Below the pieces are notes generated by a model, which was not told the origin of the DNA, made no database searches, and saw only the letters and a program-made list of their open reading frames with translations. DNA of 7,387 nt from CAZQLE01 sp964593905 (lineage in GTDB: Bacteria > Chloroflexota > Anaerolineae > Anaerolineales > Anaerolineaceae): positions 1 to 7,387 of the forward strand of contig CAZQLE010000192.1 of the NCBI GenBank assembly GCA_964593905.1. Reading direction: 5' to 3'. Made by a program: the position numbers and the translations under genes. Each line of letters starts with the position of its first letter. The first letter of the stretch is position 1. Of this stretch, positions 1 through 6,337 are shown in pieces.

Positions 1-1099
1 TTGAACCCTCGGGTTCGGCCAAAAAATGCATCGGAATCCCCGCCCCGGCTGCAATCATCTTCTTCAACGCCAGACCGTCGGTGTTGGCGTCGGCCGCCTC
101 CAACTGCGGGTTAATCACCTCCCAGCTTTCGCTCTCATCGCACACCAGAATCGATCCCGGCGCGGGCGGAGCAGCATTCAAGATGCGCTGACGCGCCAGC
201 CGGTCTGTTTCTGAGCTAAAGCGCGACTTGACCACAAACAGAAAGGTATTGCGATAGCGGTTCAGCCGGGCGCGGTCTTCCAGCCAGTTGGCATAACGCG
301 CCAGCCACTTCAACACTGGCGCCAGATCAGGCTCGCCCCACTGCGCCCCGCTTGGCCGGTTGACCGCGTAATGCAGCATCACCGCCGGCAGCGCCTTTTC
401 GGTCGGCCCCTTTGCAGGGGCGTCTGCCTGGAAATTCATGGAATGGGATTCACTCCAGGCGGTCGGCCCCTTGGCAGGGGCGTCTGCCTGGAAATTCATG
501 GAATGGGATTCACTCCAGGCGGTCGGCCCCTTGGCAGGGGCGTCTGTCTGGAAGGCTAAGGAATGGGATTCACTCCAGGCAGACGGCCACGGCGGAGGAT
601 TGGGGTTTTCAAGGCTGGGCCGCGGCCAGAAACGCAGCGGCTGCTCGATATCATTGGGGGCGGCGTCAATCCGCTCAATCTGCGCCGCCGGCACCGCGCG
701 CACATACGACCGCCCGCCGGCGTCGGTGGTCAGCAGCACAAACAGGTTGCCGGTGCGGGTCAGCTCATCACACCATTCCATGCAGCGCACCACCATATGG
801 TTCAGCGGGTCATGCCAGAACTGGTTGATAAACCGCGCCGTGGCCGGGTGCGCGCAGCTCAACGAAATTCCCCCGCCCACCACATACTGGGTGGTCAGCG
901 CCACAATCCGCCGCGCCAGCGGGTTCACCCGCCACGCCTCCAACGACTGCGCCAGCAGCTCTTCGCGCGTAAACGGCTCGCGGTCACGCTCCGACCCGCC
1001 CGACAGCCAGCGCGTCCCCGCCCCAAATGTTGCGTCGCTCTCCTGCAGCGCACTCGCCAACCGTTTTCGCTGCAACAGATCAAGAAAGGTTCTAAGCAT
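1..1099 (-). CDS. Phage portal protein, C-terminus cut by window edge
   Basis: Portal proteins form the dodecameric ring at one capsid vertex through which the terminase pumps DNA and to which the tail attaches. I translated this frame by hand: it is open from ATG at 1099 for 366 codons to the left edge with no stop, so the C-terminus is missing. The start is supported by a GAGGTGA ribosome site directly upstream. Visible portal-like features are an N-terminal segment with WRVNPLARRIV (residues 56-66), an Arg/Thr-Gly-Asn strand (DELTRTGNLFVLL, about 111-123), a VRAVPAAQIERI strand (133-144), and after an insertion LHYAVNRPSGAQWGEPDLAPVL followed by a long helix (WLARYANWLEDRARLNRYR). Residues 174-233 are three 20-residue repeats (AWSESHSMNFQADAPAKGPT) encoded by three 60-base units, inserted just before the LHYAVNRP segment. 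The gene follows the large terminase, the normal phage order. Family recognition is from motif memory; function is strongly supported by context. Confidence 0.88.
   Translation of the reverse strand, partial: MLRTFLDLLQRKRLASALQESDATFGAGTRWLSGGSERDREPFTREELLAQSLEAWRVNPLARRIVALTTQYVVGGGISLSCAHPATARFINQFWHDPLNHMVVRCMEWCDELTRTGNLFVLLTTDAGGRSYVRAVPAAQIERIDAAPNDIEQPLRFWPRPSLENPNPPPWPSAWSESHSLAFQTDAPAKGPTAWSESHSMNFQADAPAKGPTAWSESHSMNFQADAPAKGPTEKALPAVMLHYAVNRPSGAQWGEPDLAPVLKWLARYANWLEDRARLNRYRNTFLFVVKSRFSSETDRLARQRILNAAPPAPGSILVCDESESWEVINPQLEAADANTDGLALKKMIAAGAGIPMHFLAEPEGS
401..580. repeat. Three tandem 60-base hairpin repeats inside the portal gene
   Basis: Units lie at 401-460, 461-520 and 521-580. 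Unit 1 differs from unit 2 by one base (TTTGC versus TTGGC in the loop region). Unit 3 differs only in the stretch around 547-558. Each unit holds an inner inverted repeat GCCCCT-N4-AGGGGC. Across unit junctions an outer pair TCCAGGC / GCCTGGA flanks it (for example 454-460 with 486-492), giving a long imperfect hairpin. Bases 581-588 resemble the start of a fourth unit (2 mismatches in 8). The period is a multiple of three, and the minus-strand portal frame stays open. All three plus-strand frames are also open, while the other two minus frames contain stops. The units code for AWSESHSMNF-type 20-residue repeats. Confidence 0.95.
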
Positions 1100-1225
1100 A
1101 ATCACCTCATAGTCAGTGCCTGGTGAACAGTGATTGGTGAGTGAATTAGCGCTAAATCGATTCCCGGCTCACGGCACACTGTTCTCGATTAACGATCCGC
1201 ATATCGCGTTTCACGCTTCGCAATC
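1100..1225. other. Intergenic gap between terminase and portal genes
   Basis: This 126-base spacer separates the terminase stop from the portal start. It holds the portal ribosome site (GAGGTGA on the minus strand) at its left end. On the plus strand, 1121-1146 is a low-complexity run built on TGGTGA, TGATTGGTGA and GTGAATTA. AATCGA (about 1156-1161) and TCGATT (about 1185-1191) are short inverted arms. I see no convincing terminator or small gene, so the portal is probably co-transcribed with the terminase. Confidence 0.6.
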
Positions 1226-2842
1226 TCAAAACCCCTGATCCAGCTCAGGGAGCGGGTCAACCGAAGGGATGATCATCGTCTCGGCCGCAGCCGACCAGGG
1301 CAGCCCCTCCAACACCCCTACCAGGGCCGCCGAAAGCACCAGGTCGTCGTGCACCAGTTCGCCGCTCTCGGGGTCGCGCATTGCTTCGGGCACCGACCAG
1401 CGCAGTTGCCGCGCCGGGCCGGGCACAATCTGATACTGCACCTGCGACAACTGCCGAAAAAACAACCTATCCGGCGGGGCATAATCCTTCCAGCGCCCCG
1501 CATCCACAATCGCCAAAAAATCCCAGCCCAGCTTCGACTTGCTGGCCGCATTAAAGAGGAAAGGCATCACCCGCCCCGGCAGTGCCCGTTCCAAAAAGGC
1601 CGCCAGCCCGGCCCCAATGCCGGTGGCATCCATCACCACCCGCCGCGGCGACCAGAGCGCGGCCAGGTTCTGAATATGGGCATACAAAACCGGCTGGGGC
1701 ACATTGGTCCACACCCGCCGAAACAACACCCGGTAGGTGGGGGCGCGCAGCGCCGGGTCGCTTATCGTCGTCAAGTCCACCTCCACCCCGGTCAGCGCGG
1801 TCGAATCATGGCTGCCCGGCGCCCCTCCGCCGGCTTCGCTGGCTCCGCCCACATCGATCAAAAAAGCCATCATCCGCCCCGCCTGCGGCGCATCGGCGGC
1901 CGGGTGTGTGCCCTGCATCAACGCCTGACGCGCCAGTGGAAACAACCCGCCCTCGGCGTCAATTTCTTCCGAATAAAACTGGGTGCGCACATTGGGGTGC
2001 GACCGCCCAAACAACGCCACCTGTCTGGCAACATACTTGCCATAAGCAGGCACCTCGGCCGCCACTTCATCCGCCGTAATACGAAACACCCGCCGCCGTC
2101 CGTCCTGCGCTTCATCCCGGGCTGCCGCACGCAGCTCGCGCGCCAGCAGCGTGGTCGGCGTCCAGGCGGTGCCCCAGAACACGCGAGTGGCATTCGTCGA
2201 AGCCGCCATCGGGGCGACATCCTTGTCAAACTTTGCCGGCAGCACATCCTGGGCTTCATCCACTTCCAACAGGGTCGAAGCCGTGGCACCCACAATATTG
2301 GCCTCCGGCGCACCCGAGAAAAAGAAGATCCGCGCCTGCCCCACACGAAAAATATAGCCCGACTCTTTAACAAAAATCTTGCGCGTCAGGCAGTTCTTCT
2401 CCAACACCCGTTGCAGCCGGCGCATCGCATTCAGCGACTGCGGTTTCCAGGTCGGCGAAATCTTGACGATCTCGGCCGGGGTGTCTTTCAACAACGCCAG
2501 CAGATAAACCTCCATCTGGGCCTGCAACTCATTCTTCCCCGACTGGCGCGGAAACATCACCACAAAAGAAAGCCCCTTATCCTGCATGACCGAATCGACA
2601 ATATGCCAGGCCACCTCAACCTGATAACTGCGCAGCGGCAGCAGCGCGTAATTGCAGCTAAAACACTGCACTTCATCTGCGCTTTCGGTGACCAGAATTT
2701 TTCGGGGCCGGTTATCTCTGGCCCGCTTTTCCTCCGCGGCGGCAAGAAAAGAGGGCTGTTCGGCGTCCGCCGCCCGGTTTTGAGAGGCGGGCCGGAGTGG
2801 GGGTGCGGCAGATTGAAGCGCTCCACGGCGTCTGTCGTTCAT
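1226..2842 (-). CDS. terL: Phage terminase large subunit (packaging ATPase and nuclease)
   Basis: The large terminase binds the portal, hydrolyses ATP to translocate phage DNA into the prohead, and cuts the concatemer. This 538-residue protein has the full two-domain layout. The ATPase domain has an adenine-binding region near YQVEVAWHIV (73-82), Walker A PRQSGKN (98-104, K103), Walker B LLEVDEAQ (191-198, D195 and E196), and the coupling motif GTAWTPTT (224-231). The RNase H-like nuclease domain has the expected three acidic sites: D330 in FLIDVGG, D405 in VVMDATGIGAG, and D499/D500 in VHDDLVLSAAL. A CFSC pair (60-63) lies ahead of the ATPase core. Length is normal for the family, and all catalytic residues seen are intact. 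The start overlaps the upstream stop by ATGA, with GGGAGGT seven bases before it, so translation is probably coupled. Very secure call. Confidence 0.96.
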   Translation of the reverse strand: MNDRRRGALQSAAPPLRPASQNRAADAEQPSFLAAAEEKRARDNRPRKILVTESADEVQCFSCNYALLPLRSYQVEVAWHIVDSVMQDKGLSFVVMFPRQSGKNELQAQMEVYLLALLKDTPAEIVKISPTWKPQSLNAMRRLQRVLEKNCLTRKIFVKESGYIFRVGQARIFFFSGAPEANIVGATASTLLEVDEAQDVLPAKFDKDVAPMAASTNATRVFWGTAWTPTTLLARELRAAARDEAQDGRRRVFRITADEVAAEVPAYGKYVARQVALFGRSHPNVRTQFYSEEIDAEGGLFPLARQALMQGTHPAADAPQAGRMMAFLIDVGGASEAGGGAPGSHDSTALTGVEVDLTTISDPALRAPTYRVLFRRVWTNVPQPVLYAHIQNLAALWSPRRVVMDATGIGAGLAAFLERALPGRVMPFLFNAASKSKLGWDFLAIVDAGRWKDYAPPDRLFFRQLSQVQYQIVPGPARQLRWSVPEAMRDPESGELVHDDLVLSAALVGVLEGLPWSAAAETMIIPSVDPLPELDQGF

Positions 2843-3216
2843 TCGGAAACCTCCCGCGACAGATCGGTTGTCTCTGCGATGGGTGCTTCAACTTTGGCAT
2901 TTTTAGCTCTGCCGCATACCCCCGGCAAACGGCTGCATTCACCCCGCCGTTTTGCTGCCACAATTTCATCCAACACTTTGCGAATTTCATCCTCACCCGA
3001 TTGCGCCTCAGCGGCTGTCGCGGTCTGCATCTGGGTCAGTTGAACCAGACGCACCAGGCTGCGGCTGATCGTCTCCAGCAGTTTGCGCAAATCATCCACA
3101 TCCTCCACGCCCTGCGTCTCGGCAAACATCCGTTCAATCAGCAGCCGCAAATTTTGAATATCCGATCCAAAATCCCTGTCACCGGCTTTAGGCTTGCGGG
3201 TGGGTGCTGTTTTCAT
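2839..3216 (-). CDS. Small protein upstream of terminase, possible terminase partner
   Basis: This 125-residue protein is not a family I can name with certainty. It has a basic N-terminus (KTAPTRKPKAGDRDFG), then a predicted helical region (residues 18-64, IQNLRLLIERMF and DDLRKLLETISRSLVRLVQLTQMQ), a second helix near 75-90 (EDEIRKVLDEIVAAKRR), and a polar tail. No helix-turn-helix motif is evident. Two cysteines lie in the tail (C94, C101). The start at 3216 has AAGGCGG about eight bases upstream. The stop overlaps the terminase start (ATGA at 2839-2842), so the two are translationally coupled. Position immediately before the large terminase is where phages usually encode the small terminase subunit. 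A role in DNA recognition or terminase assembly is therefore a reasonable inference, but it rests on context alone. Confidence 0.75.
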   Translation of the reverse strand: MKTAPTRKPKAGDRDFGSDIQNLRLLIERMFAETQGVEDVDDLRKLLETISRSLVRLVQLTQMQTATAAEAQSGEDEIRKVLDEIVAAKRRGECSRLPGVCGRAKNAKVEAPIAETTDLSREVSE

Positions 3217-3229
3217 CGCAAAGGCCGCC

Positions 3230-3263
3230 TTTCAATAAAGAACTTATGTTCTATTTATTGAAA
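3230..3263. promoter_or_regulatory. 34-base inverted repeat, probable operator of the packaging genes
   Basis: Outer arms TTTCAATAA (3230-3238) and TTATTGAAA (3255-3263) pair perfectly over 9 bp. Inner arms AGAAC (3239-3243) and GTTCT (3248-3252) pair over 5 bp, around a TTAT centre, with a two-base bulge at 3253-3254. The core GAAC-TTAT-GTTC has the form of the Gram-positive SOS (LexA) box. On the minus strand a weak promoter can be drawn with TTGAAA (3278-3283) and AATAAA (3254-3259), 18 bases apart, which would place the repeat over the -10 box and transcription start. It ends 14 bases before the start codon of the 125-residue protein and touches its ribosome site. No T-tract follows on either strand, so a terminator is unlikely. 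Operator identity is inferred. Confidence 0.55.
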
Positions 3264-3312
3264 TCAGTATCCTTCTTTTTCAATCCCCCGTCTACTGCAT
3301 AAAGCTGCAAAC

Positions 3313-3340
3313 GGGGTGCATTAAGATGCAGTGGAACCCC
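3313..3340. repeat. Nested inverted repeat in the divergent region
   Basis: Inner arms TGCAT (3317-3321) and ATGCA (3326-3330) surround TAAG. Outer GGGG (3313-3316) and CCCC (3337-3340) flank them, with an unpaired GTGGAA on one side. A further CTGCAT lies at 3295-3300. No T-tract follows. Function unknown. Confidence 0.5.
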
Positions 3341-3370
3341 CAAATGTTTCATTTCGGTTACAAAATTGTT

Positions 3371-3396
3371 GCGGCGGGAATACAGATTCCCGCCGC
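3371..3396. repeat. Perfect 10-bp hairpin, GC-rich
   Basis: Arms GCGGCGGGAA (3371-3380) and TTCCCGCCGC (3387-3396) pair perfectly around TACAGA. Neither strand shows a run of T directly after the stem, so it is not a standard Rho-independent terminator. It lies between the two divergent operons and could be a dispersed palindromic repeat or a transcription insulator. Role unknown. Confidence 0.75.
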
Positions 3397-3409
3397 CATG
3401 CCAAAATAC

Positions 3410-3437
3410 TTGAATTTTTGAGATTCCTCTGTAAGAT
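3410..3437 (+). promoter_or_regulatory. Weak candidate promoter for the Tad operon
   Basis: TTGAAT (3410-3415) and TAAGAT (3432-3437) are separated by 16 bases. Each matches the sigma-70 consensus at four of six positions. The -10 box is 46 bases before the ATG at 3484 and lies inside the dyad at 3429-3442. This is a pattern match only. Confidence 0.3.
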
Positions 3438-3442
3438 TACAG
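3429..3442. promoter_or_regulatory. Perfect 14-base dyad CTGTAAGATTACAG, candidate operator
   Basis: Arms CTGTAA and TTACAG pair perfectly around GA. The dyad sits 41 bases upstream of the first Tad gene and overlaps the only promoter-like -10 box I could find there. This placement suits a repressor site. The binding protein cannot be guessed. Confidence 0.4.
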
Positions 3443-3483
3443 TCAGTTCTGGAAGGTCATTTGTCCATTCATTAAGGGAAACT

Positions 3484-4323
3484 ATGCCAGCCATTCTTCA
3501 CCGCCTCCGCTCCTTCCGGCTTACCGGGAACCGCAAAACACGCGGTCAATCATTCATTGAATTGGCCATCATTTTGCCCGTCTTGCTGATCCTCCTGCTC
3601 GGCATGGTTGAGGTCGTCGCTTTCATCTCTGCCTATCTCGATATTCTGGATCTCACCCGCGAGGCTGCCCGTTTTGCTTCGGTGCGCGATCCCTTCACCC
3701 GCGTCTCTTCTTCTGCATGGACCTGCGGGCCGGGCACCAACCTGCCCTTCGACTATTACTACAACACAGCCTGCATCTTCACCCCGCCCTGGGGCAGCAC
3801 CTGCCCCGGCGGCAACGACAAATTCTGCAACGGCCTCAACACCTATGCCGAATTTGACCCGACCACCGACGATGTCGTCATCACCGTCTTCACCACCACC
3901 AAATGGCAAAACAGCACCAACACCACCAAGGCCGGCCGCACCTGCGTCAACGCCAACGGTTACTGCGTTTCAGATACCCACCCCACCACTTCACCCGGCA
4001 CCTGGCAGCAGCATTTCTGGGCATTTTCGGATAATGATCCCGATACAGCTCATAATGCCAACTGGTCCAAAAATTGTGATGACCCCGCCACGGTCATTCG
4101 CTCTGCGCCCTACTACACCCAAGACCGCGTCAACACCGAGCTGCGCACCAGCGCCAGCACAGCCAACAAAGGTTTTGTAGCCATCGAACTCTATTACTGT
4201 TACGATCAGATTATGGCGCTGCCCATCGTCACCCAATTCATTCCCGACCCGTTGAGGATCCATGCTTACACGCTTATGCCCGTCCCTGCTGCGCAGCCTA
4301 CGCCAACCCCGGTCGGCTGGTAA
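3484..4323 (+). CDS. TadE-like pseudopilin, secreted, membrane-anchored
   Basis: This 279-residue protein has a basic N-terminus, then RGQSFIELAIILPVLLILLLG and a membrane segment at about 26-50. The site G21|QSFIE26 has a glycine followed by five residues ending in glutamate. That is the layout processed by the Tad prepilin peptidase in Flp-type pilins and in TadE/TadF pseudopilins. The TREAARFAS stretch (58-66) is typical of TadE proteins. The extracytoplasmic part is long for TadE and carries eight cysteines (81, 97, 107, 115, 154, 161, 198, 239), likely disulfide-bonded, and ends PTPTPVGW. The ATG at 3484 is preferred over a GTG at 3331 because AAGGGA lies just before it and it gives the usual short basic leader. 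It probably acts as a minor pilin of a Tad pilus. It overlaps the next gene by 62 bases. Whether it is TadE or TadF in role cannot be told. Confidence 0.85.
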   Translation: MPAILHRLRSFRLTGNRKTRGQSFIELAIILPVLLILLLGMVEVVAFISAYLDILDLTREAARFASVRDPFTRVSSSAWTCGPGTNLPFDYYYNTACIFTPPWGSTCPGGNDKFCNGLNTYAEFDPTTDDVVITVFTTTKWQNSTNTTKAGRTCVNANGYCVSDTHPTTSPGTWQQHFWAFSDNDPDTAHNANWSKNCDDPATVIRSAPYYTQDRVNTELRTSASTANKGFVAIELYYCYDQIMALPIVTQFIPDPLRIHAYTLMPVPAAQPTPTPVGW

Positions 4324-6325
4324 ACCAGACCCCTCCCGCTCGCGCGGACAGGTTCTGGTCATCTTTGCCGTCGCTCTGGTGGCATTGATCTTTTTCGTTG
4401 GCCTGGCCGTTGATGCCGGGGTGATGTATTTATCGTATGGCCAGTTAAAACGCGCGGTGGATGCAGCAGTGGTCGCCGCCGCCAATGACTTTAAACGCGG
4501 TTCAAATGTGAACGGCATGGCCGAATCGGCCAAAGAAGTGTTAAAGCTGCACAATGTCGGCATCGACAGTGTGGATTTCAGCCTGTATATCTGTGATTCC
4601 AACAACGACGGCCAGCGCGACGATTCGCTTTCGACGGCTGCGCCGGATTTTTATAACAAATGCCCCAACACCGCCAACGGCGAACAGCAGCGCAAGCTGG
4701 TCTACATCCGCGCCACGCAGCACACGCCCATGTATTTCCTCACCCTGCTGGGCTTCCACACCCTCGACCTGCGCACCGATGCCATCGCCGAGGCCGCCCC
4801 GGTGGATCTGGTGGTGGTCATGGACCTTTCCGAATCGATGGCTTCTGACACCATTACCCAGATCTGCCAGCCCTTTGTGGCCGCCGGGCAGCGCTGCCCC
4901 ATCATCGACAATTACGACCCCAACCACCAGAATATCACCCAGTATGACAGCACCAAACCGGGCGGGGTCGGCACAGGCACCACCGATGGCTGCAATGTCA
5001 GCAAATCCTGCCATCCGCTCGAAGAGGCCAAAGACGCCGCCAAGGCCCTGGTCAACACCCTCTACGATGGCTACGATCAGGTGGGCATCGTCACCTATGC
5101 CAGTCAGGCCTACCCCGTGCCCATCAAACGCGTCTCTTCCAGCACCAACACCTACGAAATGAGCAACAACCTGAACGAGGTGGTCGCCTCCATCAACAAA
5201 ATCAAGCTGAATGACGATCCCCCGCTCTGGCGCTTAATGCCCAACTGGTTCAACCCCGGCCGTTTCAACCCGGTCTTCCCCGATGACCGCGACGGCGACG
5301 GTGCAGATGTCGACAACGCGGCCGTGCTGGGTTACACCTGTCCGGCCATGAACACCCAGATCAGCGGCGTCAAAATTCTGGAAGATCGTTGGTGGTCCAC
5401 CCAGGAAGGTGCGCCCGACCCGTTTGGCTGGGGCGGCGTGCCCTGCGATGACGACAGCATTCTGGATGCCTTTGACTGGAATCAGGACGGCATCTACACC
5501 CTGACAGGCAATACCGATCCGCTTTTGCAGGGCAAATCAGAAGACCAGTTTGCCAAACAGTGGATGATCGACAACGACCCCAACGGCGATGCGGCCACCC
5601 CGCCCAACGCCACCATGGCCACCCTCTCCACCTGCACCGGCTGCGGCATCCGCAACGCCTCCAACGTCTTACGCCGCAATGCCCGTCCCGGCGCGGTGTG
5701 GGTGGTTGTTCTGCTCACCGATGGTTTCGCCAACATGAGCGATACCAACGCCACCAATTCCGATATCCCCACCGCTTACAAAAACGGTTTCTGCAACGGC
5801 GCCCTCAATGACGGCACCAACAAGAGCGGCGCTCAGTTCGGTTACTGGAGCGTGTTCTGCATCGACAGCAGCTTCAGCCCGCGCTACTGCATCGATAAAG
5901 ATCACCCCTCAGATGCCACCCTCAAAAACGGCGCCACCTGCGCGCCGGTGCTGGGCACCAGCACCCTCTGGTCGGGCAGTCTGCCCTTCCGTTACTACAG
6001 CCCCATGGATTACGCCCGCGACATGGCCGATGAGGCCGCGCTCACCCGTTCGGCCAACCCCAAAGAACCGCGCGGCAACGACATTGCCATTTACACCATC
6101 GGGCTGGGCCTGGCCGGCCAGCAGTTCCGCGGCCAGTATGTCGGCGCAGACCTGCTGCGCTATGTCGCCGCGGTCGGCGATGACGGCGACCGCACCACCG
6201 ATCCCTGCATCGGTTTACAGGCCAATGTCTCTTGCGGCCAATACTATTACGCACCCACTGGCGATAAACTCCTGCCGATCTTTGAAGATATCGCCTCTCG
6301 CATCTATACCCGGATCAATCAGTAG
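4262..6325 (+). CDS. tadG: TadG-like protein with von Willebrand A domain
   Basis: This 687-residue protein begins with a cytoplasmic basic leader, then SRGQVLVIFAVALVALIFFV (27-46) and a membrane anchor to about residue 51, then the VDAGVMY and KRAVDAAVVAAAN segments of the TadG N-terminal domain. The +5 glutamate of pilins is replaced by isoleucine, so it should stay an uncleaved anchor, as expected of TadG. A VWA domain follows: MIDAS motif DLSES (188-192) after strand VDLVVVM, helix LEEAKDAAKALVNTL, strand VGIVTYAS (274-281), VVVLLTDG with D487 (481-488), IAIYTIGLG (608-616), and a closing helix IFEDIASRI. It is swollen by two large insertions (about 300-470 and 490-605). Three calcium-loop-like motifs occur (DSNNDG 112-117, DRDGDG 342-347, DWNQDG 405-410), with 16 cysteines outside the membrane. 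The ATG at 4262 has GAGGA before it and lies inside the preceding gene, suggesting coupled translation. Likely role: pilus-associated, metal-dependent adhesion. Confidence 0.88.
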   Translation: MLTRLCPSLLRSLRQPRSAGKPDPSRSRGQVLVIFAVALVALIFFVGLAVDAGVMYLSYGQLKRAVDAAVVAAANDFKRGSNVNGMAESAKEVLKLHNVGIDSVDFSLYICDSNNDGQRDDSLSTAAPDFYNKCPNTANGEQQRKLVYIRATQHTPMYFLTLLGFHTLDLRTDAIAEAAPVDLVVVMDLSESMASDTITQICQPFVAAGQRCPIIDNYDPNHQNITQYDSTKPGGVGTGTTDGCNVSKSCHPLEEAKDAAKALVNTLYDGYDQVGIVTYASQAYPVPIKRVSSSTNTYEMSNNLNEVVASINKIKLNDDPPLWRLMPNWFNPGRFNPVFPDDRDGDGADVDNAAVLGYTCPAMNTQISGVKILEDRWWSTQEGAPDPFGWGGVPCDDDSILDAFDWNQDGIYTLTGNTDPLLQGKSEDQFAKQWMIDNDPNGDAATPPNATMATLSTCTGCGIRNASNVLRRNARPGAVWVVVLLTDGFANMSDTNATNSDIPTAYKNGFCNGALNDGTNKSGAQFGYWSVFCIDSSFSPRYCIDKDHPSDATLKNGATCAPVLGTSTLWSGSLPFRYYSPMDYARDMADEAALTRSANPKEPRGNDIAIYTIGLGLAGQQFRGQYVGADLLRYVAAVGDDGDRTTDPCIGLQANVSCGQYYYAPTGDKLLPIFEDIASRIYTRINQ

Positions 6326-6337
6326 CGGAGTGCCAGC

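Larger units (their letters stand above)
3217..3483. other. Divergent intergenic region between packaging and Tad operons
   Basis: These 267 bases separate two operons transcribed away from each other, so promoters for both should lie here. The stretch is much more AT-rich than the flanking genes and unusually dense in inverted repeats (3230-3263, 3313-3340, 3371-3396, 3429-3442), listed separately. I see no RNA gene and no convincing short coding frame. Confidence 0.8.

Noticed and set aside
401..580. CRISPR array
   Set aside because: The units abut with no unique spacers and are translated in the portal frame.
371..1126. Several overlapping plus-strand open frames across the 60-base repeats
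   Set aside because: All are antisense to the portal gene. They stay open because the repeat unit happens to lack stops in all plus frames. None has family motifs or a good ribosome site.
1111..1225. Possible promoter or small gene between terminase and portal
   Set aside because: No paired -35/-10 boxes or start codon with a ribosome site leading to a plausible product could be supported, beyond the portal ribosome site.
1349..3043. 564-codon open frame on the plus strand
   Set aside because: It lies antisense to the well-supported terminase gene. Its composition (Arg, Pro, His, Gln-rich) and lack of any motif mark it as a high-GC shadow.
3371..3396. Rho-independent terminator
   Set aside because: The stem is strong, but no T-run follows on either strand, and no gene ends here since both neighbours diverge.
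3331..3483. N-terminal extension of the first TadE-like protein from a GTG at 3331
   Set aside because: The extension would add 51 residues unlike any pilin leader and would cover the promoter region and hairpin. ATG 3484 has its own AAGGGA and gives a normal leader.
4541..5162. Open frames on both strands inside tadG
   Set aside because: They are shadows of the VWA-protein coding sequence, with repetitive Ser/Pro/Arg composition and no domain features.
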